In this document: positions 26,586 to 36,596 of the stretch, piece after piece | How positions within the stretch are numbered: the first letter of the stretch is position 1 | Layout: every line of letters begins with the position of its first letter | Source: Elizabethkingia miricola | Lineage (GTDB): Bacteria > Bacteroidota > Bacteroidia > Flavobacteriales > Weeksellaceae | DNA length: 64,000 bases | Reading direction: 5' to 3' | Assembly (NCBI RefSeq): GCF_001675285.1 | Contig: NZ_LSGQ01000028.1 | Location: forward strand, 1 to 64,000 | The notes under the pieces: generated by a model | What the model saw: the letters and a program-made list of their open reading frames with translations, nothing else | What the model was told of the DNA's origin: nothing | The model's database searches: none | Position numbers and translations under genes: made by a program

Positions 26586-29500
26586 ATGGCAAAACGTACA
26601 GATATAAAAACTATTTTGGTAATTGGTTCCGGACCTATTATCATCGGACAGGCTGCAGAATTTGACTATGCAGGAACGCAGGCTTGTTTGGCACTAAAAG
26701 AAGAGGGATACCGAGTAATATTGGTAAACTCTAACCCTGCAACAATTATGACAGATGTAGAGATTGCAGATAAAGTATATATCGAGCCTATCTCTCTGGA
26801 ATTTGTAAGCAGAATTATCCGTAAAGAAAGACCAGACGCTTTACTTCCTACTTTAGGAGGTCAGACGGGTCTTAACATGGCGGTGGAACTTGAAAATTCA
26901 GGAATCCTAGAAGAATGCAAAGTAGAAGTTTTAGGAACTAAACTTTCAGCAATTAATCAGGCTGAAGACCGTGACTTGTTCCGCGAACTAATGAGAGAAC
27001 TGAAAGAACCAGTTCCTGAATCTGAAATTGTAACAACAATACAAGGCGCATTAGAATTTGCTCAGAATATCGGCTACCCGGTAATTGTAAGACCAGCCTT
27101 TACACTTGGTGGAACAGGTGGTGGTATTGCATCTAATGCTACAGAGCTAAAAGAAATTACAGCTAATGGTCTTAAATACAGTCCGGTTACACAGTGTCTT
27201 ATCGAAAAATCTATTGCCGGATTCAAGGAAATAGAATACGAGGTAATGCGTGATGCAAACGACAACGCCATCGTAGTTTGTAACATGGAGAATATCGACC
27301 CTGTAGGTATCCACACAGGAGACTCTATCGTAGTGGCACCATCCCAGACATTATCCGACAGAGAATATCAGCTTCTAAGAAATGCTTCTCTGAAAATTAT
27401 CCGCGCCCTTGGAATTGAGGGGGGATGTAATGTACAGTTAGCTTTAGACCCGCATTCATTCGATTACTATATTATCGAGGTTAACCCAAGAGTTAGCCGT
27501 TCATCTGCCTTAGCTTCAAAAGCAACAGGATATCCTATCGCAAAGCTTGCTGCAAAAATCGCAGTTGGTCTTACACTGGATGAAATGATGAACCCGGTTA
27601 CCGGTAAAACTTATGCTTGCTTCGAGCCTGCATTAGACTACGTGGTAACAAAGATTCCTCGCTTCCCGTTCGATAAATTCGAAACAGCAGACAGAAAGCT
27701 TTCTACACAGATGAAGGCAACAGGAGAAGTAATGGCTATCGGAAGAAACTTCGAAGAGTCTATTATGAAGGCTATCCGCTCACTGGAAACAGGAATACAG
27801 CACTTGGGTCTGAAAACTAAGGCAGCAGATGCTTTAACTCCGGCTGATATTGAAAGAAGAATTCGTGTAGCTGACGACGAGAGAATGTTCATTATAGGAG
27901 ATGCTTTAAGAAGAGGTTACTCTTGGGAGCAAATCGTAGAGTGGAGTAAGATAGACAAGTTCTTTGTATGGAAATTCAAAAAGCTTGTAGACTTTGAAAA
28001 AACTATAGCTGAGAATGTTAAGAATGCTGAAGTTCTAAAAGAGGCTAAGAAACTTGGATTCTCCGATGTGAACATTGCTCACCTTTGGAATGTAACTCAG
28101 GATGAAGTTTACAAATTCCGTAAGGAGAACGGAATCATTCCGGTATACAAAATGGTTGACACTTGTGCAGCAGAGTTTGAATCTGAAACACCATACTTCT
28201 ACGGAACTTATGAAGAGGAAAACGAAAGTGTTGTAACAGATAAAGAAAAGATCATCGTATTAGGTTCTGGACCTATCCGTATCGGACAAGGGGTTGAATT
28301 TGATTACGCAACGGTACACTCTGTATGGGCGATTAAAGAGATGGGTTACGAAGCCATCATTATCAACAACAACCCGGAAACAGTTTCTACAGACTTCTCT
28401 ATCTCGGACAAATTATACTTCGAACCATTAACGGAGGAAGATGTAATGAGCATTATCGACCTTGAGAAGCCTAAAGGAGTTGTCGTACAGTTTGGAGGTC
28501 AGACAGCGATTAACCTTGCTGATAAATTAGCTAAACATGGTGTTCAGATTCTGGGGACTTCATTAGAAGATCTTGACAGAGCTGAAAACAGAGATAAATT
28601 CGAACAGGCACTTCAGGAGCTTGGAATTCCACAGCCACTAGGTAAAACATGCTTCTCTAAGGAAGATGCAGTTAAGATTGCTAACGAAATTGGATATCCG
28701 GTTTTGGTGCGTCCAAGCTACGTGTTAGGAGGACGTGCAATGGAAATTGTATACAAGCAAAGCGAACTGGAACATTACATGGAATTTGCTGTAGAAGCAA
28801 GCCCGGAACAGCCGGTACTAATCGACCGCTACCTAACAGGTAAAGAGGTTGAAGTAGATGCTATCTGTGATGGAGAAACAGTGGTAATTCCAGGGATTAT
28901 GGAACATATTGAAAGAGCAGGTGTCCACTCCGGAGACTCTATCGCAGTTTATCCGCCACAAAATATCTGCCAGGAAAATCTTAATGATCTTGTAGACTAC
29001 ACCATCCGCCTTGCAAAAGGACTTAAAGTAGTTGGATTAATGAACATTCAGTATGTACTAAGCGAAGGAAATGTATATGTAATCGAGGTTAATCCAAGAT
29101 CCAGCCGTACAGTACCATTCTTAAGTAAAATTACCGAAGTACCGATGGCAAATATCGCTACAAAAGCAATCCTTGGTAAGAGTCTTAAAGAACAAGGTTA
29201 TGAAAATGGTCTGGTACCAAACAAAGAAGGAATCTTTGTAAAAGTACCGGTATTCTCTTTCAGCAAGCTTCACAAAGTAGATATTACCTTAGGACCTGAG
29301 ATGAAGTCTACAGGTGAGGTAATGGGGAAAGATATTACTCTGGAAAAAGCACTGTATAAAGGTTTAATCGCTGCAGGAAGAAAAGTGCCATTACATGGAG
29401 CAGTATTGTTCACTGTAGCTGATAAACATAAGCCTGAAGCATTTGATTTAGCTTCCAGATTTGCGAATATTGGGTACAAGATTTATGCAACAAACGGAAC

Positions 29501-29771
29501 AGCTAAATACTTCGAAGAAAACGGAGTTCGTGCTGAGGTGGTAAATAAAGTAGATGACTCTGCTGAAGAAGATTTAATCGACCTGATCCAGAAAGGAGGA
29601 ATCCAGTTTGTGGTAAATACGATGACTAAAGGAAAAGAGATCGAAAGAGATGGTTTCCGAATCCGTAGAGCAAGCGTTGAAAACGGTGTACCATGTTTAA
29701 CATCCATGGATACTGTAGAAGCTTTGGTAAAAGTAATAGAATCTATGACTTTCCAAATGCAGGAAATGTAA
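26586..29771 (+). CDS. carB: Carbamoyl-phosphate synthase large subunit
   Basis: A 1061-residue enzyme making carbamoyl phosphate from bicarbonate, ammonia and two ATP. Two homologous ATP-grasp halves, each starting [20 protein letters not shown] (residue 13) and [20 protein letters not shown] (about 560), with matching ATP-grasp cores ending [20 protein letters not shown] and [16 protein letters not shown], and a C-terminal MGS-like allosteric domain (about 930-1061; [16 protein letters not shown]). Start chosen at MAKRTD, immediately after the carA stop. Confidence 0.97.
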   Translation: MAKRTDIKTILVIGSGPIIIGQAAEFDYAGTQACLALKEEGYRVILVNSNPATIMTDVEIADKVYIEPISLEFVSRIIRKERPDALLPTLGGQTGLNMAVELENSGILEECKVEVLGTKLSAINQAEDRDLFRELMRELKEPVPESEIVTTIQGALEFAQNIGYPVIVRPAFTLGGTGGGIASNATELKEITANGLKYSPVTQCLIEKSIAGFKEIEYEVMRDANDNAIVVCNMENIDPVGIHTGDSIVVAPSQTLSDREYQLLRNASLKIIRALGIEGGCNVQLALDPHSFDYYIIEVNPRVSRSSALASKATGYPIAKLAAKIAVGLTLDEMMNPVTGKTYACFEPALDYVVTKIPRFPFDKFETADRKLSTQMKATGEVMAIGRNFEESIMKAIRSLETGIQHLGLKTKAADALTPADIERRIRVADDERMFIIGDALRRGYSWEQIVEWSKIDKFFVWKFKKLVDFEKTIAENVKNAEVLKEAKKLGFSDVNIAHLWNVTQDEVYKFRKENGIIPVYKMVDTCAAEFESETPYFYGTYEEENESVVTDKEKIIVLGSGPIRIGQGVEFDYATVHSVWAIKEMGYEAIIINNNPETVSTDFSISDKLYFEPLTEEDVMSIIDLEKPKGVVVQFGGQTAINLADKLAKHGVQILGTSLEDLDRAENRDKFEQALQELGIPQPLGKTCFSKEDAVKIANEIGYPVLVRPSYVLGGRAMEIVYKQSELEHYMEFAVEASPEQPVLIDRYLTGKEVEVDAICDGETVVIPGIMEHIERAGVHSGDSIAVYPPQNICQENLNDLVDYTIRLAKGLKVVGLMNIQYVLSEGNVYVIEVNPRSSRTVPFLSKITEVPMANIATKAILGKSLKEQGYENGLVPNKEGIFVKVPVFSFSKLHKVDITLGPEMKSTGEVMGKDITLEKALYKGLIAAGRKVPLHGAVLFTVADKHKPEAFDLASRFANIGYKIYATNGTAKYFEENGVRAEVVNKVDDSAEEDLIDLIQKGGIQFVVNTMTKGKEIERDGFRIRRASVENGVPCLTSMDTVEALVKVIESMTFQMQEM

Positions 29772-29792
29772 TCAAAAACTTATTGATAAATA

Positions 29793-29820
29793 AAAAGCTG
29801 CTAAGAAATTAGCAGCTTTT
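29793..29820 (+). terminator. Terminator of the pyrB-carA-carB operon
   Basis: AAAAGCTGCTAA-GAAA-TTAGCAGCTTTT, a perfect 12-bp stem with GNRA-like loop and T-run, 21 bases after the carB stop. Convergent with the next gene, which it may also serve. Confidence 0.9.
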
Positions 29821-29841
29821 TTATTTTAATAAACTTCTTTA

Positions 29842-30363
29842 TTATTTCAATGACCAATAGAACATTTCTTCGTCCATTTCTGTTTCTACGAAGCTTAATT
29901 TTGTAAGTAATAACGCAGAAGCATAATTATCAATATAGCTTCGTGCAGTTATTTCTTTAATAATTCCGGTTGAAAAAGCCCATTGGATAAGTGCATTAAC
30001 AGCTTCTTCTGCATAGCCCTGTCTTCTTTCCTCTTTTTTTATTCCGTAACCTATATCTGCATTTTGCTCCGCACTGTTGTAGCCTTTAAAACCAGCATCA
30101 CCAATTACTTCTTTGGTATCTTTTCGTATAATCATCCAGGATTCAAATCCGGTAGGTCCATTTACTAAAGATAAATTATTCAGGATTCGGGGAAGTGTTT
30201 CCAGAAAATCTGTATCGGGCCAGTTTATTCCTCTCTTTATGTTTAATGTGTCCAGATCACAGTAGTTATTATTCAAAATATTTTCACACATTTCTTTTGT
30301 AAACGGAATAAGGATTAATCTGTCGGTTGTAAGTTGTTCAATCTGTAGTTTTTCGGCTTTCAT
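29842..30363 (-). CDS. GNAT-family N-acetyltransferase (RimJ/RimL type)
   Basis: A 173-residue protein with the GNAT fold: TDRLILIPFTKEMCENIL at the N-terminus, the beta-hairpin WMIIRKDTKEVIGDAGFKGY, the acetyl-CoA loop area GYGIKKEERRQGYAEEAV (Q/R-x-x-G-x-A/G) and ITARSYIDNYASALLLTKLSF. Probably acetylates an amine of a protein or small molecule; acceptor unknown. Stand-alone gene on the minus strand. Confidence 0.9.
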   Translation of the reverse strand: MKAEKLQIEQLTTDRLILIPFTKEMCENILNNNYCDLDTLNIKRGINWPDTDFLETLPRILNNLSLVNGPTGFESWMIIRKDTKEVIGDAGFKGYNSAEQNADIGYGIKKEERRQGYAEEAVNALIQWAFSTGIIKEITARSYIDNYASALLLTKLSFVETEMDEEMFYWSLK

Positions 30364-30518
30364 AAATTATTAAAATACGCTTGATAACGCGGTTCAAAAC
30401 TACTCATTTAATTTTAAGATAAATAAAGGTATTTTGTAATTTATATTTCAATAAAAGAAAACCTGTTTTTATTCGGGCGTTTGCAAAATGTTTTTTACTT
30501 TTAAATAAAAATTTCCTA

Positions 30519-31127
30519 ATGAAAAAACTCGCCTTTAGTTTAGCCTTATTTACAAGTGTTCTGGCTTATTCACAGTATACTTTACCTGTTGCCAGTCCAA
30601 GAGCCGCTACAGAACAACAGTTCTCAGTTTCTAAAATCAAAGTTGATTACGGAAGACCTTTCCTTAACGGAAGAAAAATTTTTGGAGGTTTAGAACCTTA
30701 TGACAAAGTATGGCGTTTGGGAGCTAATTCTGCAACCTTAATTTCATTTGGGCAGGATATTTTATTTGGCGACAAATACATAAAGGCAGGGACTTATGCT
30801 TTTTATGCTATTCCTAAAGCTAAAGAATGGGTTCTTATTCTGAATAAAGGTGTCGGAAACTGGGGAGCATACGATTATAAAGAAAGTGATGATGTTGCAA
30901 GAATAACCGTTCCGGTTAAAACACTTACGAGTAAGACAGAAGTTTTTACAATTAACCTTACACCAGTTAATGCTTCGCAAACAGATATTGAGATTTTATG
31001 GGACGATATTCAGGTAAAGCTGCCTGTAAAAGTTGCCAATGAATCGGCTGTCAATCTTATTGCTGAACAGCTGAAGAGCATTAAGAAAATCGACAGTGAC
31101 GCAAGAAAAACTGCAGAGAAAAAATAA
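30519..31127 (+). CDS. DUF2911-domain secreted protein
   Basis: A 202-residue protein with signal peptide MKKLAFSLALFTSVLAYS and the DUF2911 pattern: VSKIKVDYGRPFLNGRKIFG, KVWRLGANSATLISF, and KAGTYAFYAIPKAKEWVLIL with NKGVGNWGAYDYKESDDVAR. This family is widespread in Bacteroidota and is exported, but its function is not established. Own strong terminator downstream, so probably monocistronic. Confidence 0.93.
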   Translation: MKKLAFSLALFTSVLAYSQYTLPVASPRAATEQQFSVSKIKVDYGRPFLNGRKIFGGLEPYDKVWRLGANSATLISFGQDILFGDKYIKAGTYAFYAIPKAKEWVLILNKGVGNWGAYDYKESDDVARITVPVKTLTSKTEVFTINLTPVNASQTDIEILWDDIQVKLPVKVANESAVNLIAEQLKSIKKIDSDARKTAEKK

Positions 31128-31136
31128 AACATACAG

Positions 31137-31156
31137 GCGGGCGAAAGCCCGCTTTT
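31137..31156 (+). terminator. Terminator of the DUF2911 gene
   Basis: GCGGGC-GAAA-GCCCGC followed by TTTT, the most GC-rich hairpin in the window, 10 bases after the stop. Confidence 0.88.
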
Positions 31157-31169
31157 AACTTTAAAAATA

Positions 31170-31715
31170 ATGACAAACCAAATGACAACTGTTCCTATTC
31201 CTGAAGTTCTGGAAAATGATGATGTAAAACTTGTTCTGGTTAATGAATCAGATTTCGAAAAGATTTATAAAATAGCCTCTGATCCTAAAGTATGGGAACA
31301 GCATCCGAATCCGACCCGATATCAGAAAGAAGTATTCAGAACCTTTTTTCAGGGAGCTTTAGAAAGTCATGCTGCTTATCTCATCTACGATAATAAGTCC
31401 GGAGAATTGGCGGGAAGCACTCGCTTTTATGATTATAATGAAGAGGATAACAGTATTTTTATAGGGTATACTTTCTATGCAACTAAATTCTGGGGGACAG
31501 GTATCAATCCAAAAGTAAAACATCTGATGATGGATTATATATTTCAGTATGTGGACAAAATAAACTTCCATGTAGGTGAAGATAATAAACGCTCGCGTAT
31601 TGCTATGGAAAGATTGGGCGCTAAGCTGAAAGAAATTATAAGAGTTGCCTATTTTGGCGAGCCTGACCGTATTAATGCATGGTATATAATAGACAAACCT
31701 GAGAGTGGTAACTAA
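31170..31715 (+). CDS. GNAT-family N-acetyltransferase
   Basis: A 181-residue acetyltransferase. Central strands GELAGSTRFYDYNEEDNSIF and the cofactor region IGYTFYATKFWGTGINPKVK (a divergent Q-x-x-G-x-G with W-G-T-G-I-N), followed by INFHVGEDNKRSRIAMERLGA. Similar to RimL-like enzymes acting on protein N-termini or small amines; substrate unknown. It starts only 18 bases after the DUF2911 terminator. Confidence 0.9.
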   Translation: MTNQMTTVPIPEVLENDDVKLVLVNESDFEKIYKIASDPKVWEQHPNPTRYQKEVFRTFFQGALESHAAYLIYDNKSGELAGSTRFYDYNEEDNSIFIGYTFYATKFWGTGINPKVKHLMMDYIFQYVDKINFHVGEDNKRSRIAMERLGAKLKEIIRVAYFGEPDRINAWYIIDKPESGN

Positions 31716-31748
31716 ATATATTCATTTCTGTAATTATTAATTTTTAAA

Positions 31749-32642
31749 GTGGATTTTCGTTTAAAGATATTCTGTTCGGCAGCAGAACATAAAAGCTTTA
31801 CCAAAGCAGCCCAGCTCAACTTTATTACTCAGCCTGCGGTTACCAAAAATATAAAAGAACTGGAAGGGGAGCTTGGAGTTAGCCTTTTCGAACGTAAGAA
31901 TGCAAGAGTTGAATTAACTCAGGCCGGAAAAATATACTATGAATATGCGCAGCAGTTGCTGAAAGTATATGAAGAGGCTCAGTATAAAGTAAATGAGTTG
32001 AAAGGAAGCTTTAATGGAGGGCTGAATATAGGAGCAAGTACTACAATCGGGCAGTATATACTTCCGAAAGTCTTGGCTGAGTTCAAACAAAAACATCCTC
32101 AGATTATCATCCAGATGCTGAATGCCAATACTGAAGAAATTGAAAAAGAATTACAGGAAAGTAAAATTGATCTGGGCTTTATCGAGGGACATTCCGGAAA
32201 GTCCAGTTTGAAATATGAGCCTGTAATGGATGATGAGATCGTTGCTGTTGTACACCGGAATCATCCATTATTTGCTCAGGAAGAAATCAGTATTAACGAG
32301 CTTAGAGAACAGGATTTTGTTCTTCGTGAAAACGGCTCAGGTAGTCTCGATGTTATAGCAGATATTTTTAATAAAAATCAAATACGTTTAAAAGATCTTA
32401 AAGTTCAGGCTCAGTTAGGAAGTACAGAGAGTATCAAAACATTTTTAGAATATAGTGACTGTATTGGTTTTCTCTCGATTCATTCTCTTAAAAACGAATT
32501 GCTATCTGGTAAGTTTAAAGTACTGGAGATAGAGAACTTTAGCATCAAAAGAAAATTCAATGCTGTCTACATGCATGGCAACTTTGATGGCATACCCAAA
32601 CTGTTTTTAGATTTCTTTTATAAGTATAACAAAAAGTTATAG
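31749..32642 (+). CDS. LysR-family transcriptional regulator
   Basis: A 297-residue LysR protein starting with GTG. N-terminal winged HTH (FCSAAEHKSFTKAAQLNFITQPAVTKNIKELEGELG), linker helix, and a periplasmic-binding-like effector domain (about 90-295; LNIGASTTIGQYILPKVLAEF). It resembles the YeiE/CysB-like group, which is frequently placed beside yeiH genes as here, so it probably controls the next gene. Confidence 0.93.
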   Translation: MDFRLKIFCSAAEHKSFTKAAQLNFITQPAVTKNIKELEGELGVSLFERKNARVELTQAGKIYYEYAQQLLKVYEEAQYKVNELKGSFNGGLNIGASTTIGQYILPKVLAEFKQKHPQIIIQMLNANTEEIEKELQESKIDLGFIEGHSGKSSLKYEPVMDDEIVAVVHRNHPLFAQEEISINELREQDFVLRENGSGSLDVIADIFNKNQIRLKDLKVQAQLGSTESIKTFLEYSDCIGFLSIHSLKNELLSGKFKVLEIENFSIKRKFNAVYMHGNFDGIPKLFLDFFYKYNKKL

Positions 32643-32710
32643 ATTATAATATTTTTTGATTAGTTTTTGGAATGTTTAATCCCGAGCTTTGCTTCATAAA
32701 ATTTAAAATT

Positions 32711-33643
32711 ATGAAACAAGCAACATTACTTCAGAAAATACTATTCTTTGTATTGCTTATCTTTTGTGTTACACCATTTGTGGAACCACCATTAGCTTTA
32801 ATATTAGGATTCGTGGTAAGCTTTTTTATCGGTCATCCTTATATAAAGCATAACTCTATTGCTGCTAAGTATCTGTTGCAATTTTCAGTTGTAGGGCTTG
32901 GTTTCGGAATGAACCTTACAGAAGCTATAAAAGTAGGGAAGGAGGGATTAATATTCACAGTAGCTTCAATATTTTTCACTTTAATCGTTGGCCTTATTAT
33001 AGGTAGATATCTGAAGATTAATAAATCTACGAGTACATTAATTTCAGGCGGAACAGCTATTTGTGGTGGTAGCGCTATTGCGGCGCTGGCTCCGGTTATC
33101 AATGCTAAAGATGAAGACATCTCAGTGGCTATGGCCTGTATTTTTATTCTGAACGCCTTGGCATTACTTATTTTTCCGGTTATCGGCCATCAGCTGAATA
33201 TGAGTCAGGATCAGTTTGGATTATGGTCTGCTATTGCGATACATGATACAAGCTCTGTTATTGGATCTGCCCAGAAATATGGAGAGGAAGCGCTGAAAAT
33301 AGCTACTACTGTAAAACTGGAACGTGCTTTATGGATTATCCCGGTTTCTATTTTATTGTCAGTACTGAATAAAGGTTCTGTGAAAAAAATAAAAATACCA
33401 TACTTTATTCTGGGATTTATTGGTGCTATTTTATTGGCTTATTATTTCCCGCAAATCAAACCTTTTGGTGAAATAATGGTTTTTACAGCTAAAAAAGCAT
33501 TGAATATAACATTATTCCTAATCGCATCCGGACTAAGCATAAGCTCAATAAAAAAAGTTGGTGTAAAACCTTTGGTACAGGGTGTGCTACTCTGGATATT
33601 TATTTCAGTAGGCTCTTTGTTGGTAATAATGGAAGTGGCGTAG
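32711..33643 (+). CDS. YeiH-family membrane protein (putative sulfate exporter)
   Basis: About 310 residues with 9-10 predicted TM helices. Family features: LALILGFVVSFFIGHPY, the glycine-rich stretch STLISGGTAICGGSAIAALAPVI (core positions 115-138) and IHDTSSVIGSAQKYGEEALKIATTVKLERALW. The family (Cons_hypoth698) is annotated as putative sulfate exporter, with weak experimental support. The start at 32711 (MKQATLL) was chosen because it begins the first hydrophobic segment and an upstream in-frame ATG adds an unlikely extension. Follows its LysR partner by 68 bases. Confidence 0.9.
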   Translation: MKQATLLQKILFFVLLIFCVTPFVEPPLALILGFVVSFFIGHPYIKHNSIAAKYLLQFSVVGLGFGMNLTEAIKVGKEGLIFTVASIFFTLIVGLIIGRYLKINKSTSTLISGGTAICGGSAIAALAPVINAKDEDISVAMACIFILNALALLIFPVIGHQLNMSQDQFGLWSAIAIHDTSSVIGSAQKYGEEALKIATTVKLERALWIIPVSILLSVLNKGSVKKIKIPYFILGFIGAILLAYYFPQIKPFGEIMVFTAKKALNITLFLIASGLSISSIKKVGVKPLVQGVLLWIFISVGSLLVIMEVA

Positions 33644-33657
33644 GTTATTTTGTATAC

Positions 33658-33810
33658 CTACTTAAAGCATCCTTTTAGTGCATCGGCACCAAAGTAGAAA
33701 ACTACCAGCCATACCAGCCCCTTCACTGTAAAGAAGATTAAACCTGCCCAGCCAACTCTCTTAAACCATTTTTTAAACTTCGATTGATTCTCTTGTGGTA
33801 AATTCTCCAT
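33658..33810 (-). CDS. 50-residue single-TM membrane protein
   Basis: Encodes MENLPQENQSKFKKWFKRVG, then a hydrophobic helix WAGLIFFTVKGLVWLVVFYF and the tail GADALKGCFK. Positively charged residues precede the TM, so the N-terminus is likely cytoplasmic. Initiation at 33810; the stop TAG is at 33658-33660. Convergent with the YeiH gene, 14 bases apart. A TATTTTTG -7 box (33837-33830) and a 28-bp palindrome lie upstream. I recall similar tiny proteins in other Flavobacteriia, without known function. Confidence 0.65.
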   Translation of the reverse strand: MENLPQENQSKFKKWFKRVGWAGLIFFTVKGLVWLVVFYFGADALKGCFK

Positions 33811-33834
33811 GTTAATAATACATTGAAGACAAAA

Positions 33835-33862
33835 ATAAGCAAATATTATAATATTTGCTTAT
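33835..33862. promoter_or_regulatory. 28-bp perfect palindrome upstream of the small membrane gene
   Basis: ATAAGCAAATATTA joined to its exact reverse complement, overlapping the candidate promoter of the 50-residue gene (minus -7 box TATTTTTG at 33837-33830). A dimeric repressor operator is the simplest reading. The remaining spacer to 34016 has nothing recognisable. Confidence 0.5.
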
Positions 33863-34016
33863 CTTATTTGTATTAATTCTAATTAAGATTCTGATTGAGT
33901 ATAATCGCTGACAAACTTAGTGATTGTATGCATTAAAAATATAGCTGATAATCGGGATTGTATCATTTTCCATTTCTCTTTAATATTGACTCGTACGATG
34001 AATAAAATTTTGGATT

Positions 34017-35498
34017 ATGAAAACAGTAATATTGAGAAGTTTTTTTATGTTGACTTCCTTCATCGCCTGTGCACAGGGAAAAAAAGATAATCCAACATTA
34101 ACTTCCTCAAAAATGAAAAGCATAAGTATCGTTCCGTTTTTAACGAAGCAGAAGAATTTCATCTATGTAGAGAAAACAAGTTTGAAACCTGTTATCGAAC
34201 AGAAATTCAGGACTGCATCGTTATTTACAGCTACAGGCTTTGCAATTGTGGGAAATGAAAAAAATGAATCTGCAGTTATAGACGAAAAAGGAAAAATAGT
34301 TTTAGATTTTTCAAAAGATGAGATCAATGTAAATGTTATCAATGGTCTTACATTTTTTAAAAAAGAAATTGAGTACGAAAAGAAAATGCCAGCCTGGAAA
34401 TGGGATTGGAACATTATGGGAGGCGGTGTTAAGAAAGAGCAAACTTATCATAAAGTTGAGATAGGTGTTTTAGAAACCAAACAAGTCTTACTTAGCGAGG
34501 ATGTTCCATACCTGGAAGATGAGTATTCCCTGAATTTTGTTTCAGTAGATGAAAACCATGTTTTTTGGAATGGAAGTCTTTACGAAATCAGAAAAGGACG
34601 TTTAAACAAGATTGAGAATAATATTACTGAATTATTAGAAGACAAACGCTTTATTAAAGCTTCAAATTCAAATTTCACGTTATATGAATTGAGTCAGAAA
34701 AAAGCAATTCATAATAGTTTGAAAGGTACCGAGACCCTTTCAATCAGATTTGGAAATGAAACTATAACATTGAAAGAAGTAAATAAAGAACGCTTCGATC
34801 CGGAAATTCCTAAACTCTTAACAGAGAGTAAAACCAATGATGTGTATGCTTTTCCGCAATACGAAAAGGTATTTCCGAAAGAAATAACAAAAGCTACAGC
34901 TTCACAGATTGGTGTTATTAAAAGAACTTCTTTAGTTTATTCCATAACCAATTCTCCTTACTTTCTATTAGGGATTTTTAATTACGATCATGATGTCTGG
35001 GCATATGACTGGCTTTATATCGATACCAAAGGAAATGTTACAGATACGATCGATACTTACAACTTTAAGGTTTTGGATCAGGTCGGATATCTGGTCTGGC
35101 CGGATAGAAAAATGATTTTGCCCGATCAATTCATTGACAAAAACTGGAAGTTTGGAAAAATAAGTTATTACAGGGGGATGGATGATTTATATCTTATCCG
35201 GATTGAAGACGGAAAAAAGCAAAAAAACATGGGGCTATGGAACAGTAGAACAAAATCCTGGGAGATAAAACCTGAATGCCATAATATTTCCGTTTTGGAT
35301 ACCAAACAACAGATCTATGCTCTTCAAAAAGAGAAAGATGGTTTGTATATACTTTATGATAATAAGAATAAGAAAAGTATAGGATTAAAAGCTTATAAGT
35401 CTATTAATTCCGATGGGTTGGTGAATGTTAAAACGGATTCAGGAGAGACTATTTATTACTACATCGATATTTATTCCGGACAGGAATACAAAGAATAA
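34017..35498 (+). CDS. Lipoprotein of unknown function with WG-repeat-like strands
   Basis: A 493-residue protein. Short lipoprotein signal with predicted lipidated Cys18 (FIACAQ). The body is beta-rich and repetitive in a loose WG/KWG-repeat style (GNEKNESAVIDEKGKIVLDF; KNMGLWNSRTKSWEIKPECH; LYIDTKGNVTDTIDTY), suggesting a propeller-like fold. No catalytic motif. First of a run of secreted or hypothetical genes up to 42.6 kb. Function not recognised. Confidence 0.8.
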   Translation: MKTVILRSFFMLTSFIACAQGKKDNPTLTSSKMKSISIVPFLTKQKNFIYVEKTSLKPVIEQKFRTASLFTATGFAIVGNEKNESAVIDEKGKIVLDFSKDEINVNVINGLTFFKKEIEYEKKMPAWKWDWNIMGGGVKKEQTYHKVEIGVLETKQVLLSEDVPYLEDEYSLNFVSVDENHVFWNGSLYEIRKGRLNKIENNITELLEDKRFIKASNSNFTLYELSQKKAIHNSLKGTETLSIRFGNETITLKEVNKERFDPEIPKLLTESKTNDVYAFPQYEKVFPKEITKATASQIGVIKRTSLVYSITNSPYFLLGIFNYDHDVWAYDWLYIDTKGNVTDTIDTYNFKVLDQVGYLVWPDRKMILPDQFIDKNWKFGKISYYRGMDDLYLIRIEDGKKQKNMGLWNSRTKSWEIKPECHNISVLDTKQQIYALQKEKDGLYILYDNKNKKSIGLKAYKSINSDGLVNVKTDSGETIYYYIDIYSGQEYKE

Positions 35499-35531
35499 TC
35501 ATGTAGTTTAATCTCAATATTTAATTTAAAC

Positions 35532-35776
35532 ATGTTATCATCCGCAGATTTATACCTGGAAAGAGATTTGATTCTTACTGCTTTGGCTTTGTTTTTAGGA
35601 GCAGGAACTTCTTTTACACTCATTATTTTATCATTAATTCTATACGGAAAAAACATAAAAAGGCGCTTTACTACGTCCTTTTGTTTCTCATTTTCGGAAT
35701 TATTGTAGTAGTTTTAGCAGCATTATATTTCTACAACATTTTAATTGAACACCCTGAATCCCGAAGCGGTTACTAA
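35532..35776 (+). pseudogene. Frameshifted two-TM membrane protein
   Basis: Reading from ATG 35532 gives MLSSADLYLERDLILTALAL and a first TM helix, ending prematurely after the basic patch GKNIKR. In the +2 frame from 35660 the sequence continues KALYYVLLFLIFGIIVVVLA, a second TM helix, then YFYNILIEHPESRSGY and a TAA at 35774-35776. Adding one A to the A-run at 35657-35661 (five to six) joins the frames into one protein of about 82 residues. Either a real inactivating indel or a homopolymer sequencing error. This accounts for the 362-base gap between its neighbours. Confidence 0.65.
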
Positions 35777-35860
35777 AAGTGAGATAACCAGAATATATAA
35801 AACCAATTCAGAACAAGGATAAAAACATAATTAAACAATACACTCAAAATAATATACACT

Positions 35861-36493
35861 ATGATTTTCAGAAAACTATTACCTGTTGTTGCCTTTATAA
35901 TAAGCATGTCATCTTTTGCACAGATAAGAACAGGAGTATATTTTTCTTCAGATAAAAAATACAAAGAGATTATTGAAGAACTTGGAAATCCATTAGAAGG
36001 AAATCCCGTGATGATCGTAACTTCCTTTGTTCCTAACCATGGAAGTTATGTTTGGTATCTTAATGAAAAAAAAGTTGAAAAAGGCACTTATTTCAATGGT
36101 ATTCCCAAAGATTTACACTCAGGAATTTTTCTGGAAGACCACGGTGGATTAATTCCGCAAATAACCTTTAAAGATTTTGCAAAAGATCTGGGACAACCTA
36201 TGTACCTCATTAACTATTGCGAAGTTGGCGATGCAGACAAAGATGGTTTTCCAGAGTTTTACCTGACTTATTTTGGAGAATCAGACGGATTAGATGCCAA
36301 GCCATTGAAAGTTATTGTCTATACAAAGAGAGGTCAAAAAACACTTTCAAAATCAAAAATTACCGGATGGATTCCATACCAGGAAGAAGATAAGTATCAC
36401 GAAGAAAGTGATGCAAGTTTCAAGTTATTACCCAAAGCAATAAGACTGAAAGCTGAAAAAATATTGAAAGACGCCAAAAAAGGAATACAATAG
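35861..36493 (+). CDS. Secreted protein of unknown function with Asp-rich loop
   Basis: A 210-residue protein with signal peptide (MIFRKLLPVVAFIISMSSFA). A notable calcium-loop-like stretch VGDADKDGFPEFYLTYFGES (D-x-D-x-D-G) is typical of FG-GAP or M949_RS01915-like Bacteroidota surface proteins; the latter similarity is from memory and uncertain. The C-terminal third is lysine-rich. Family function unknown. Confidence 0.75.
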   Translation: MIFRKLLPVVAFIISMSSFAQIRTGVYFSSDKKYKEIIEELGNPLEGNPVMIVTSFVPNHGSYVWYLNEKKVEKGTYFNGIPKDLHSGIFLEDHGGLIPQITFKDFAKDLGQPMYLINYCEVGDADKDGFPEFYLTYFGESDGLDAKPLKVIVYTKRGQKTLSKSKITGWIPYQEEDKYHEESDASFKLLPKAIRLKAEKILKDAKKGIQ

Positions 36494-36596
36494 AATATGA
36501 TCATTGGTGGAATTTTATAAAACCACCATTTTCAGGGATATTTTCATACAACAGCTTTGATTATCTTTAAATCAAAGATTTATTAAAAATAAAGTG

